The position numbers and the translations under genes are program-made. 64,000 nt of DNA from Microvelia longipes (Eukaryota; Arthropoda; Insecta; Hemiptera; Veliidae), in contig JACMZG010001914.1 of the NCBI GenBank assembly GCA_018340805.1, positions 6,361,599 through 6,425,598 of the forward strand, given 5' to 3'. Shown in pieces: positions 51,425-62,360 of the stretch. The stretch's first letter is position 1; every line of letters starts with the position of its first letter. The notes beneath the pieces were generated by a model. It saw only the letters and a list, made by a program, of their open reading frames with translations, did not search any database and was not told the DNA's origin.

Positions 51425-51998
51425 TCAGGTACGGGGTACCTCGGAACTTTTCCTCACTGCATCGGATTCGCTACGGTCATTCCCAGCTTCGGACTCGCTG
51501 CGCTCCTCCTGCGATAATTAATTGAATCGTTTCATTCTCAGCAGTCCCCATGCAGGCCCTGACCACGCTCGATGCTGCTTAACTTTTATGATCCACCAAA
51601 AATCATGAATATACTTGTCATATTGTAAAGGAACATATTTAGACCAAATTTCAAGAAAATTGGATTATTTTCCGATTTTTTACAATTTTTTAAAAAACGT
51701 ATACAAGTAATTCGATAAAAATTGAACTAATACTGATAATGGGATGAAACTTGGTACATATGTTTGTCTTATACATGGCAACATTCGTGCCAAATTTAAA
51801 TCAGATTGCATAATTTTTTCCGCGCTTTGTGGTTTATAATTTCGGCACTTTATGGATATCAGAAACACACACACATACAGACAGAAAACTTTGCGGAAAT
51901 CACTCAGGAGGCCTTAAAAACGACTGAAACGGATGATTCCGGTTTCTGATTTTTTTGCAAACACAATACTTTTCCTATATACCTACGGTATAAATGAG
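51425..51998 (-). mobile_element. Family F repeat, best full-length copy (~574 bp)
   Basis: The - strand reads from tttcctcatttataccgtag through tgtctgtatgtgtgtgtgtt and the 5S-like segment (51530-51595) to gaggtaccccgtacctgatt. There is no terminal inverted repeat, no open frame and no clear target duplication. SINE-like in size and in carrying an RNA-gene-derived part, but the 5S part is internal rather than at the head. Confidence 0.82.
51530..51595 (-). other. 5S rRNA-like segment within family F
   Basis: tggatcataaaagttaagca, gcatcgagcgtggtcagggc, ctgcatggggactgctgaga. Compared with insect 5S rRNA as I recall it (GATCACCGAAATTAAGCAGC, GTCGGGCGCGGTTAGTACTT, AGATGGGGGACCGCTTGGGA) most positions agree, covering the internal promoter region. 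It is not a whole 5S gene. Confidence 0.75.
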
Positions 51999-52311
51999 GA
52001 AAAGTAATAATATTTGAAAAGTTATTTGGTGAAAACGGTAATATAGAAGTGAAATAATAATTCGACGAGAAGGTTATCCGTTAAATAAGATCAACTCTGT
52101 AAGTACATACAGCGTATCGGAGGATTGATCTACACTCTATCTCCCTAGTTCCTGCGTATCCGACTAAATTCCCTCCGCATGGTTCTTACAGCGTTATTTA
52201 CTGTATTTAACTAGCGTACTTAATATGCTGTATGAACGAACTAACTGTATGTTATAAAAGCCTTTTGTGAACTTCAACAAGTATCTTTAAACATTTAAGA
52301 TGTGACTCATA

Positions 52312-52625
52312 TGAGGAGGTTCCCGCAGGCAAACACCCTGTAATTATATACTTTATAATATTTGATCTCACTGCCAGGGATTGGCAGGGAGTTTAATCCT
52401 GTGTTAATTTCTCTTGGGAGTTCAACTCCCCCGGCAGTTGTCGTGTGAACTGAATTAAACACGGAGATCAACTCTGAAATGCTCTAAGCTGTAGGTTAAA
52501 AAAGGTGTGGTTTGAACCCCGTGTTCCACCTCTTTCGTGTGAACGGGGGGTTTAAACCCCAAGAGGGTTAAACTCGGGATTGAGCCCCCTGCCAAACCCC
52601 GAGTGTGAACAAAGTAATAAGTTAA
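52312..52625. mobile_element. Element with GGGGTTTGGCAGGGGG end, related to 54801-54964
   Basis: Right end agccccctgccaaaccccga, gtgtgaacaaagtaa corresponds to both ends of the MITE at 54801-54964. The left end (gccagggattggcaggga) is an imperfect partner. The interior has several inverted GAACCCCG/CGGGGTT pieces. Confidence 0.65.
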
Positions 52626-52997
52626 TAAATCATACATAGCAATAAAATCACTAGCAGGTAAACACAAAAAATACAACTAAGCAATAACAAAAATAAACAA
52701 ACGTAATCATAGCCCAATAAGAATAAGTTAAAATTGACCAATATAATTTGTACAAATGACGGCACACATTATATCCACAATACAACACAATATGGTTAAA
52801 CACAAAACCCATAAACACAGTTAACTACTATAAATCCATCTAAAGATTGCTTATAACAGTGTAAGAAATCTGGTATGTAAGAAGCTAGAGAAGAGATGTA
52901 GTAAAGTTAGTTACCTAAAATGGATCATAGAATGATCAATGTCAGCTCCCGAGATAAATTTAAAAAAAACTGCGTAGGCTTCCGCGGTTATTGTCAT

Positions 52998-53182
52998 GAA
53001 GATTTAGGTCTTCCGGCGGTGACCACGTCAATTTAGATGAAGAATCCGACGTTTCGCTTCGTTCAGTTTTGTAGAGCATTCCATGATGTCTTACATCCCT
53101 AAAGATGCCTCCCACAGTGGAAGCGAAACGTTGGATTCTTCATCTAAATTGACGCGGTCACCACCGGAAGACCTAAATCTTC
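52998..53182. repeat. Foldback, 63-bp arms
   Basis: Arms 52998-53060 and 53119-53182 (gaagatttaggtcttccggc, gtcaatttagatgaagaatc). The right arm has ccacagtggaagcgaaacgt, which echoes the hairpin-then-GAAAC layout of the other foldbacks, but no CTGATGA is present. Confidence 0.9.
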
Positions 53183-53329
53183 AAATTAAATAAAGATTCA
53201 GAGTCGGCTAAATGTTTTTAAACTAGGCAACCCTTCATAATACAAGCTGTGTTTTACCATTTTGAATTTAATGAAGCTTTAGATCAAGACAGAAGTAATA
53301 GCTTAGGCTTTGGATAATCATGACATTCT

Positions 53330-53400
53330 GGGAACGAGGGAAGCGTGTCCTAAGTTTTGAGGAAAAGTACCGAGGTACCCTGTACCCGATTTTTTTATAT
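53330..53400 (+). repeat. Family F repeat, 3' end fragment
   Basis: ggaaaagtaccgaggtaccc and tgtacccgatttttt. Short terminal fragment only. Confidence 0.65.
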
Positions 53401-53670
53401 CTTTAAATTCTAAATTATGCCTTTAACGATGACTATAGTTCCACTATATTTACTGTCTCTCAACTATAGGAATATATTAGGAAAAGTATATAAGACATAA
53501 CATAATATATTATATTATGTCTATAGGAAAAGTATTGTGTCGGCTCTAGAAATTTGAAATCAATATTTCACCCGAGAAAAAAGGAAAAAAAACTGTTTAG
53601 TGTATAGTTTATACTTTCTTAAATGCCCACAGTGTGTATACATACACTATTCTTATGCCATGGCTAAACT

Positions 53671-54757
53671 CTTAGAATAATACTAATATAGATGGAGTAT
53701 GTGACCATAAACACCTTAGAATAATACTACATATAGAAGGAGCACTACTGATAACACGAAAGCCGGTTCACTAGTGGACCTAAGTAATGCTGCCACCTTA
53801 ACAATATACAATTTTCTAAATAAAAGTTGGCAATACTTCCGGTTGCTTAATTATTATGTTCTATTATTAATTAATGATTGATTATTCATAAAATACTAAT
53901 ATAAATATCGGTGCATTACAATATTTAAAACATTTTAAGTTGCAGTTTAACGTATTTATTAAAATTATATATAATAAGTAGTCCTCGTCAACTAAATGTA
54001 GATTCTTGTATTCCGCCACCCTTTTGCCATCTAAGACCAGTTTTATTAAATACTCAGCAGGTGTTTTAAGTTATTATATTTGTTCTTTACGATCTTTCTT
54101 CATTAATAGATATTTATGGCAAATATTTAAAATAATGTTTTGTTGTCAGGTTGGCAGCATTACTTAGGTGCACCAGTCAACCGGCTTTCGTGTAATCAGT
54201 GGAATTACATTGTGTTTACGGTCCTGTGCTCCTTCTATGTATAGTATTATTCTAAGATAAACACAATGTAATTCTACTGATAACACGAAAGCCGGTTGAC
54301 TGGTGGTCATAAGTAGGGGTACCACCCTAACAACAAAACATTATTTTAAATATTTGTCATAAATATCCATTAATCAAGAAAGATCTTAAAGAACAAATAT
54401 AATAACTTAAAACATCTGCTGAGTATTTAATAAAACCGGTCTTAGATGACAAAAGGGTGGCGTAGTACAACAATCTATTGATTGTTGTGGAGGACTACTT
54501 TGAATATAATTTTAATTAAAAACGTTAAACTACAATTTAAAATGCTTAAAATATTGTAATGCTCCGATATTTATATTAGTATTTTATGAATAATCAATCA
54601 TTAATAATAGAACATAATAATTCAGCAACCGGAAGTATTTCCAACTTTTTTATAAGAAAATTGTATATTGTTAGGGTGGCAGCATTACTTAAGACCACCA
54701 GTGCTCCGCCTTTTGTGTTATCAGTAGTGCTCCTTCTATATATTGTATTATTCTAAG
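53671..54757. mobile_element. Older MITE M1 copy split by a younger one
   Basis: Outer copy = 53671-53714 plus 54257-54757 (total about 545 bases). Its left 44 bases end in ataaacac, which is repeated after the inner element. Outer flanks GCTAAACT and GCAAAAAT agree at six of eight positions, as for an aged 8-bp target duplication. Confidence 0.9.
53715..54256. mobile_element. MITE M1, 542 bp, inserted into another M1 copy
   Basis: Flanked by identical ATAAACAC at 53707-53714 and 54257-54264. Ends CTTAGAATAATACTACATAT and inverted tatagtattattctaag. Family and target are the same, so this is a self-insertion that postdates the outer copy. Confidence 0.95.
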
Positions 54758-54800
54758 GCAAAAATACTTTAATCTACAAACTTTTTAATGTTATAGTTAC

Positions 54801-54964
54801 TTTGCTCACACGTAGGGTTTGGCAGGGGGATGAACTCCGTATTCAACCCCAACTGCTCAACACGGTATATTTACACCGTGTTCAATCCCGATCTCACGAC
54901 ATCTATCGAGGGAATCAAACATGGGGTTGAACCCCCTGCAAAACCCCGCTTGTGAACGAAGTAA
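54801..54964. mobile_element. MITE, ~160 bp, TIR around GGGTTTTGCAGGGGG
   Basis: Left tttgctcacacgtagggttt, ggcagggggatgaactcc; right ggttgaaccccctgcaaaac, cccgcttgtgaacgaagtaa in inverse orientation. A central palindrome, cacggtatatttacaccgtg, also exists. Family partner at 52312-52625. Confidence 0.85.
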
Positions 54965-55137
54965 GTGTAACACACGGTTATAATCAATTAACAGCGTGGG
55001 AAAATAATGCCATTGAACCAATAAGGTTGGTGAATGTTAAACCACTCCCTTATCTATATATCGGACCAACCATATTGGCTCCTCAACACTATTTTCCTAC
55101 GCTATCAACTCATTATAACCGTGTGCGGTACTACAGA
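54965..55137. mobile_element. MITE family M2, directly abutting the previous MITE
   Basis: Ends tgtaacacacggttataatc and, inverted, ccgcacacggttataatgag. Interior ccaataaggttgg shared with the other copies. Open frames over it are repeat frames. Confidence 0.87.
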
Positions 55138-56097
55138 ATCCTTGTTCGAGAATCCTCAACTTACTGCTCTTCCTTTCCTGCTGTTAATTGCTATCCAATA
55201 CCATTCCTTTTATCCGTCTTAAACAGAGATTCTTAGAACTAACCAACTTTGTTTTCTTTTTATAAGTGATTATGGCTTCATTAATCATTGAAGAACATTT
55301 AGGTTCCAAAGCATACTTTTGCTTTATTCCCTGTGTCTTTACATCTCTGTCTATCACTACCAGTTTCTTCACTCTCTCTCTCTATTCCACTGCACTATCA
55401 GTTGTATTCCTTAGTTGTTTATACAATGTTTGCATAAAAAAGGACCGGGGAAAAAATAATGATATTCATAGTCAATTATTTGTCTAACAAACGATTTTTC
55501 CAGTTTACGCACAGAATACAATGTCATTGACACAACTAGGACTGTAACCTACAAAATGCTATGATACATCTGCTTCTGCGAGCTGTTCTGCCCTTCAAGG
55601 TTGGCTATTATTGATGGCTCGATATTATGTTATGTCTCACTCTGTTTCGTTGTGTCTAACTCATCAGAGCACTGACAGAGCCTAACATATTTTAAGACTG
55701 GAGGTATAAATCAAAGCATTAAAACACTCAGGTGGTTCCTTAGAGCACACCTGGACAAGTAAACGGATGCCCTCCAGACTTGCGTCAACATGCACGCATC
55801 AATCAATTTGTGCTTCTGCTGGCTGTATTATATAAGTTTTTAAACACGGCAAATTTTCCACTATTCTAACGACTATAATATTAACGATATTTATTCTACC
55901 GCTTAATATTTTACTTTCCTATATGGATGGGAAACTGTAACACGTATTATTCATTAAATGTCTACGTTATAGATCCTATGATTCTAAAATGACATCTAGG
56001 AGAGGGTTCCTCTCCTACTCCCTTCCTTATCTTCAGAGGGTTCGTCGTGCTCATTAAGACTAGAAGTTATTCTCTGATATAACTTTATTAGTTGAGT

Positions 56098-56190
56098 GTT
56101 TCCCCGCCTGCTGATGGCGTTAAGCCGAAACCGGTCGAGGGATATTCATATCTAACAGCAAATATCGACGGTAGCTGATTCTTCAATTAT
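56098..56190 (+). repeat. Half copy of the foldback at 23407-23563
   Basis: gatggcgttaagccgaaacc, ggtcgagggatattcatatc, then tatcgacggtagctgattct match the right arm of 23498-23563. The left arm is absent. Confidence 0.8.
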
Positions 56191-56430
56191 CCTAGAAGTA
56201 CATAAGTGGTGGTTTCGAAATCTGGTTCACAATGCCTACCAATCTTTTTAAATACGAATGAAGGTGTTAGAAAGTGACAGTAATCAGTTAATAGTCCAGT
56301 TATTGTTCTGAGATCCTTGCTGATTTGTGTAGTGGTCAGAGGTTCGACTCCCGCTATAACGCCTATCACATTAGTGATTTTTTTACAAAACTGAAGAGAT
56401 TCTCAATCAGCTTGGGGTTGGGTCCTGTTA
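56187..56430 (-). pseudogene. Possible LINE RNase H tail fragment
   Basis: The frame contains QISKDLRTITGLLTDYCHF and KKIGRHCEPDF. This is reminiscent of the LLTGHC...KIGR..xPxC segment that follows RNase H in R1/I-type LINEs, close to the region in 48088-48302. The similarity is weak and from memory; it could be chance. Confidence 0.3.
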
Positions 56431-58315
56431 TAAAACTGTGGCATATTAATAAGCAGGATGATTTGCCTTACTGGTGCAGGTGGTTGGCTAAGAACCAATC
56501 TTTGACTGCATCTTTTGGCTGTAGAATCTAATACCATCTTTAGCCATAGTACATGAAGTGCGCAAGAGATGGACAAGCATCTTCTTGTCCGACTCTCGAG
56601 ACAGTCTAGGTGTACAATCCTCATATATCTATCCTTCCTTACCTTATTATACGTCACCTCAGTCACGATGCAGCTATTAGTTGTTTTCCGAGAGACCCGG
56701 CGTTGCCTCGCAGCATTCCTTTTTTTATTTTCTCTATCATATTTGAATCTTAACGTTATAGTCAAGCATTCCGAAGGATTGAACACTGGGCCACAGGCAA
56801 CTAAACTAAGAATTCATAAGCAGACTTTGGGCTTTAGATCTGTTATAGGACACATTGCCCTTTAACGCCACCAAAAAAGCAGCCAGCGCCTTGTCAGGTT
56901 GCGGGTCCCAATTTAGTTTTAGAATGCATCAATTTAGTTTAATATCAAGAATACTTAGCAAAGTTTACATTGCTTTAGACTCCAAGAGTTTTGTTTACCA
57001 AGTCCCTACTACAATCCATATTTATTTTCTTACAGAACGGTAGCACCATATTCTACACACTATCTCTCAATCAAGTATCCTCAAGTGAAGTATTCACCAG
57101 AGACTTTACACGCCAGTATTTATTATACTTGAATTCACTTTATACCAAAAAAGTGGAGTGTAGAGTTACTTCAAGCTCTTTTTCGTACGTCTTTTAGCAA
57201 GGCATACGAGACAGAGAGGGACATAATCCTAAAAAAATCAGTGCTGACAAATTCTAATTATGAGTCTGTATCCAGATACAGCAAAGCATTATCTTGAATT
57301 TAATTGAATGTATTAAACTAACTAAATTTGAATGAAAAAAAAAATTAATAAGGTTTATTTTTTTAATGCTTCTTTTTTTAAATAAATGGAATATGATCGT
57401 TGTTTTTCCGGCCCTTTATCTGAAAACCAAAACCTAGCGTACCAGATTATATAGAAGTTTAAGCAGATTAGTAAAAGCAATTATCCAACATTAAAATTTT
57501 TATTTGTTCGGTATCAGTTTATTTATTCAAGCAACATAATTTACACTTTTCTAAATAGACCATTACCGGGTTAGAAACAGCTGGGGGTGAGATTAGTAAC
57601 CAAAACCATGGAGTAGAACAAACCTGCTCCAAACAAACTCAAATTTCACTTACCACTCTGGTTATTTTGGTTTGAAATTTTGTGATAAATTTTATTTTAT
57701 TTTAACTGCTGTATAAAACATTTGGGTGAGTTTCAGCCTTCCTCTGGCGGTCTGAAAAATATATTTTTGGATTATTTATCCATTAATTGATCAATTATTA
57801 TTTTTTTTGTATGAACAAACTGATCTTTTTAAGAATTCAAAACCTGGAGACTCATTCAGACACTAAAGTAATTTTTAGTTTACAGTCGATATTAACTAAT
57901 GTTATCGAGAATGCAAAATTTAATAATCTAATATAATTTAATAATTTATTACGTCCTTTTAACTAATTGTTTTAAATAATTCTTTATTACATCGTCTTAC
58001 CTGTATAAATTACATAAGGAGATACAGCAATCATACAGAAATTACTATGGCCTTACTTACTAATCAGTAATTATCACTAATATCTATCAAATATTGACTA
58101 TTTGCTAATAAAACATTTGGTACTTAAGTAAAATAGGTTATAAAAAATTGACTACACAATCACAAGTACACATAGCAGTATTTACAATAACCCATGCACA
58201 ATTACACTGGACTATTTAAGTAAGAGTATAAAAATTCTTGTGAGATAGCTCATTCTGAATAAATGATATATGTACATTTCTCTTGTAATAGAGTGCGTCT
58301 TGGTACTGGACTTTT
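56431..58315. other. Intergenic, no gene recognised
   Basis: The 127-codon - strand frame at 56403-56786 has no recognisable domain, is Arg/Lys-rich by composition and overlaps another open frame on the + strand. I see nothing that supports a gene. Confidence 0.45.
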
Positions 58316-58318
58316 CAG

Positions 58319-58400
<82 letters not shown>
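58319..58400. repeat. (TA)n microsatellite
   Basis: TA repeats with AATA interruptions. Confidence 0.96.
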
Positions 58401-58403
<3 letters not shown>

Positions 58404-58735
58404 TATACAAATACAAATAGAGAAATATTACAGACAAAACAAAGGAGTATCGTAATTAGTTGAGAATATTATAATAAAGTATGACAAAAACACAACACAA
58501 AAATACAGCATACATTAGGTCTTAAAAACAAGAATGAGGAAATATAAAAAAAATCAATTCAATAGACAATAGACAATAGCTTTTCAGAAATGGAGGATAT
58601 TAAAGGTATTTTTAGCGAATATTTATCAGTTGTTCTCGGTTTCGGAAGGGGAGGGGGAGTAGAGGGATCGATTCCGATTGGCTTTCTTATTCAAGAAATA
58701 TATGTCTTCAGAGTGTATATATTAACGCACATCAA

Positions 58736-58737
<2 letters not shown>

Positions 58738-58822
<85 letters not shown>

Positions 58823-58850
58823 ACACACACACACACACCACACACACAGT
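58738..58850. repeat. (TA)n then (CA)n microsatellite
   Basis: About 40 TA units with GTATA interruptions, followed from 58820 by CA repeats. Confidence 0.96.
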
Positions 58851-59099
58851 TACATTTACAATCATGCCTGTAAGTCGTTGATTCATTGTGGTTATGTTGT
58901 TAGGAAGGATATATATATCTCTACCTTGGTTAGACTACTGTGCCTAGTCAGAATATAATAAGTCTGCCTTGTAGCAGACCTTCGGGGCGAGGTGGTGGCG
59001 AAGCGACTGACATGATAACAATGCGCTAAATACATAGCAAAATGCCATGTTATACAAATAACACTGGTGCGGTATTGCGCATGTCGGGCGAATTTCCTT

Positions 59100-59290
59100 T
59101 GGAATGAGTGATTCCGTGCTTAACAATCCGTTTCTTGCTTAAGGTTCCTGTTTATACTTTATAACTTGAGTATTTACTCAAATATCAAGCACTACTCATA
59201 ACTCTTTTTTAAGGAAATAAGCAAAATTATCCTGTTGGCATTGTACACAATTATTAACACCAGTTTTATGTTAGTTTGTTTCTTGGTTTG
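59100..59290 (+). repeat. Repeat shared with 7530-7950
   Basis: gattccgtgcttaacaatcc, ctttataacttgagtattta and ttatcctgttggc match smo intron 2 around 7540-7900. Dispersed element of unknown type. Confidence 0.65.
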
Positions 59291-59985
59291 ATTTTTTCAA
59301 CGGTTTTAGCGCATTACTTTGAAAAATAAAGAAAAAATGAGTTACGAGTAGTGCGGACCATCGCACCAGAATTATTTTGTAGTTATAAACTTATTTAATG
59401 TAAAAAACGATAAAAAATATCGTCCTTACCAGGATTCGAACCCCGGTACTCTGTCTTTGAGAGAACGTATCTACTCCAGATCAGTCTTACTCAACTCACA
59501 GGTCCAAAAACATCGAAAACGACTCTTTACTTGAAATATATGGTTTTACGGCCGTATTTTAGATTTTCTAGTAATTTGCCACCGTTTTTTCGACTTTTTG
59601 GTTTGTTTTATTCGATTAAGCGCCCAAAAATACATAGAAAACGACTACCCTACTCAAAATTTATTTTTAATCGACCGTAATTTTGGTTTCCGGTAATTTA
59701 CTATGGGGTTTTTCACGTTTTAGTCTCTTAAGTGGTCGTATCGACTTTGGACCGGCAGCGGTTCCAAGGCCCCTTTTTAGGCTATAGAAAATGCTAAAAT
59801 AAAACAACACCAATAAAAGATTAAAAAAAAAATAAGAAATTGGTAAAGGCAGTAATGCAAACATATAAGTGTTACAAGATTCCACTTAATAAGCAAATAC
59901 CAAAGTTAATAAAACAAATAACAAAACTATGTGAGGTAAGACGTAGGTGGTGGGGGACCACCACCACTGGTGATGTTTTACTTAC

Positions 59986-60137
59986 CCCATAGTAGTGTAT
60001 TAATTCTGTAGCCGGCGAGATAGAAAAGAATTCCTCCGATAAAACAGCCTGCAAGGAACAGAACACGTAATGGAGTGGAGAGAACATCAAATATGGGATA
60101 GACCCAGAGACCACTCTTAGAATGAACTAGGAACATC
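59986..60137 (-). CDS. Internal exon of an AIG1/ADTRP-family membrane hydrolase
   Basis: On the - strand the exon has acceptor GTTTTTATAG, 152 bases with phase 2 in and 1 out, and donor GTAAGT. It encodes MFLVHSKSGLWVYPIFDVLS, then a hydrophobic span and FYLAGYRINTLLWG. This fits the C-terminal part of the AIG1/ADTRP (FAR-17a/AIG1-like) family: H-x-T/S-G-x-WVYP, a last membrane helix and Y-L-x-G-x-x-x-N-x-x-x-WG. In vertebrates these proteins are multi-pass enzymes that hydrolyse fatty-acid esters of hydroxy fatty acids. The other exons were not found; earlier exons should lie above 60138 (possibly beyond 64000) and a short last exon below 59986. Confidence 0.75.
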
Positions 60138-60313
60138 CTATAAAAACAATAATTGATCAAAATCACAGTGTATCCCTTGTAATTGACTTTTTTTTGTAGT
60201 TCCACGGGATTGTAAAACGGGTAATATAATTCAAAGTATGAGCGCTAGAGGAGTTCATCATGATCAGAATGATAAAATAAGTTTCTCCACTGATGTATTA
60301 TTTATTTAAAATA

Positions 60314-60358
60314 AAGCATAACCGGCTTTCAACAAACTAAAGGTCATCATCAGTGCTT
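60314..60358 (-). ncRNA. Hammerhead-like motif, family 3, left arm
   Basis: Helix I AAGCA/TGCTT gives five perfect pairs; CTGATGA 60353-60347; GAAA 60330-60327; helix III AGCC/GGTT palindromic; A17. Helix II is only about three pairs (GAC/GTT). Confidence 0.5.
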
Positions 60359-60380
60359 AACAAACAAAATTTGTTTGTTA

Positions 60381-60425
60381 GGCACTGATGATGATCTTTA
60401 GTTGAATGAAAGCTGGTTATGCTTT
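60381..60425 (+). ncRNA. Hammerhead-like motif, family 3, right arm
   Basis: Helix I GGCA/TGCT; CTGATGA 60385-60391; GAAA 60408-60411; helix III AGC-TG-GTT; A17. Helix II is poorly formed, so this arm is weaker. Confidence 0.4.
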
Positions 60426-60498
60426 ATTTTAAATAAATAATACATCAGTGGAGAACCTTATTTTATTATTTTGGGTAATATAAAGTGATAATAAAAGA

Positions 60499-60955
60499 TA
60501 AATTATAGAGGCGATGTTTCGGCCAAGTTGGCCATAATCATGCTTTAAAAAGGAATTCAAAAATCCACTCTGTGAATACAATCATAGATTTTTCATCAAA
60601 ACCCTATGATTGCTGGGTATTTTATGACACGCTATAACTGCTGCATCTGCTTCCGTAGCCGCGGTCGAATAGTACTGCACTTTGGCACCGGGGTTCACAG
60701 TCCGGGCTATGCTCTCAGTTTTTATGAGTAGAATTTGACATAAAAAGATTTCGCCAACTTCAGCTTTACTTTGAGCATAGTAGATGTGACCCACCTGAGG
60801 TGGTCCCCGCAGGGTGAATACCCTGAAGGGCAGAAAGGCCCTAAAACGGGGATTATTATTACTATTATAACTTCTGCAGGGTTGAATTTATGTGTCCCTT
60901 TTATGTCATGATTATAGCCAGCTTGGCCAAAACGTCGCTACAGTAATTTTATCTT
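60499..60955. mobile_element. Inverted-end element, possibly PLE-related
   Basis: Left gcgatgtttcggccaagttg, gccataatcatg; right (inverse) tcatgattatagccagcttg, gccaaaacgtcgc. The - strand GATTATGGCC-AACTT-GGCCGAAAC resembles a hammerhead-like second half with a decayed first box. An open 70-codon - strand frame at 60582-60794 (SIARTVNPGAKVQYYSTAAT) lies inside; I do not recognise it. Confidence 0.6.
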
Positions 60956-61170
60956 TTATTATCCCGTTTTGGACCTTCCCAAGAACAAAGAAAGAAACAG
61001 TAATCCGCAAAGTTTTGATATTATTGCTTAACAAATAAAACTCGACCATGTATGTAACGGAATTCGGCTATAAGTTTTGGTCTTAATCCAGCACGTGACG
61101 GAACGGAACATCCCAATATTGCATTGATACTAAATAGCAGCAAACAATTTATTTGAGTTGTTTATTGCAG

Positions 61171-61186
61171 ACAATATATATCTATA

Positions 61187-61243
<57 letters not shown>
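61171..61243. repeat. (TA)n microsatellite
   Basis: About 33 TA units, preceded by TATCTA repeats. Confidence 0.97.
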
Positions 61244-61245
<2 letters not shown>

Positions 61246-61534
61246 AAAGGTAATTAGGTGTTTTAACAAGCTCTGATTGGGACAGATTACCGGCCTGTCA
61301 CCTGATTAGTCAAACACCATACAAGTGCTTGACGTCATTATTAATTGTTAAGTTAATTCACAGCAGTCCTTGACATCTAAATATTGGCGAGATCAAATTA
61401 AATGAGCTAAATTTAGCTTACTTTAGAAATATCGAGTCAATGATATAAGCTTCAATGCTACTGACATTTAATCTTTGCTAAACATAGATTAGTTGTATCA
61501 ACTAAACTTAGTTTTTAAGACTCTTCTGAGACTC

Positions 61535-61865
61535 TACTTATGCTCTACTATAGTTGACTATATCTCTTTAACCTCTTCTTCTATGGTGGACATATTCCTT
61601 TAACCTCTACTATAGTTGGCTATATCTCTTTAACCTCTTCTTCTATGGTGGACATATTCCTTTAACCTCTACTATGCTGGGCATCCCTCTAACCTCTTCT
61701 TCTATGGTGGACATATTCCTTTAACCTCTACTATGCTGGGCATATCGCTCTAACCTCTTCTTCTATGGTGGACATATTCCTTTAACCTCTACTATGCTGC
61801 TACTATGGTTGGGCATATCCCTCTAACCTCTACAATGCTTGGGTATATCCCTTTAAACTCTACTA
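61535..61865. repeat. Tandem repeat, acctctactat / tcttctatggtggacat
   Basis: Alternating units of about 60 bases: ctctactatgctgggcatat and cctcttcttctatggtggac, catattcctttaa. About six units with internal deletions. Confidence 0.9.
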
Positions 61866-62162
61866 TTATGAACTTTTTTAAGTGCGGTGTTTGATTAGAG
61901 TAACCAACTAAATTAATTAAACCATCTGTGGCATTGCTGCCATCAGGTATCGCGTCGGTCACCGTTTTGAGATGTTTATAACTGTTGTAGTTTTAGAATT
62001 CCTTAGTGCTTTTATGTGCTCTGAACTAAGAATACACCTCATCATACAACCACCGTCATTCTACTATCAGGCCAGATTTACCTTTTATTTATTAATAATT
62101 ATTTTTAACCTCCTCCTTCGAGTATTTACCTTGAGCAAGCTCATCTTTTTTACATTTCCTCA

Positions 62163-62360
62163 TTAATACCGTAGGTATATAGGAAAAGTATTGTGTTTGC
62201 AAAAAAATCCCAAACTGGGATGAAACCGGAATTATTCGTTTCAGGTGTTTTAAGACCCCTGAGTAGTTTTCATAAAGTTGTCTGTCTGTATGTGTGTGTG
62301 TGTGTGTGTACCTGTTATCATCGTAACTCCTAGTGTATTCATGCTAGATAACCCTAAATA
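62163..62360 (+). repeat. Family F repeat, 5' part
   Basis: taccgtaggtatataggaaa, agtattgtgtttgcaaaaaa, then tgtctgtctgtatgtgtgtg. It defines the left end of the family. The copy stops before the 5S-like segment. Confidence 0.8.

Larger units (their letters stand above)
60268..60470. mobile_element. PLE-type foldback (family 3)
   Basis: Arms of about 95 bases (gataaaataagtttctccac ... catcatcagtgcttaacaaa; inverse ... catcagtggagaaccttatt) with almost no spacer. Both arms carry CTGATGATG...GAAAGC. The outer ends resemble the GTCTCTCCAC ends of families 1 and 2. Confidence 0.9.

Noticed and set aside
56403..56786. 127-codon - strand open frame
   Set aside because: No recognisable domain, overlapped by another open frame and without splice or start context.
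58270..58820. Open frames rich in Tyr-Ile
   Set aside because: TA microsatellites.
59420..59490. tRNA-like T arm (ggttcgaatcc on the - strand)
   Set aside because: The box-B-like string is there, but no cloverleaf, acceptor stem or A box could be built; at most a SINE or tRNA relic.
60582..60794. 70-codon - strand open frame inside an inverted-end element
   Set aside because: Not recognised and enclosed in a repeat; kept only as part of that element.
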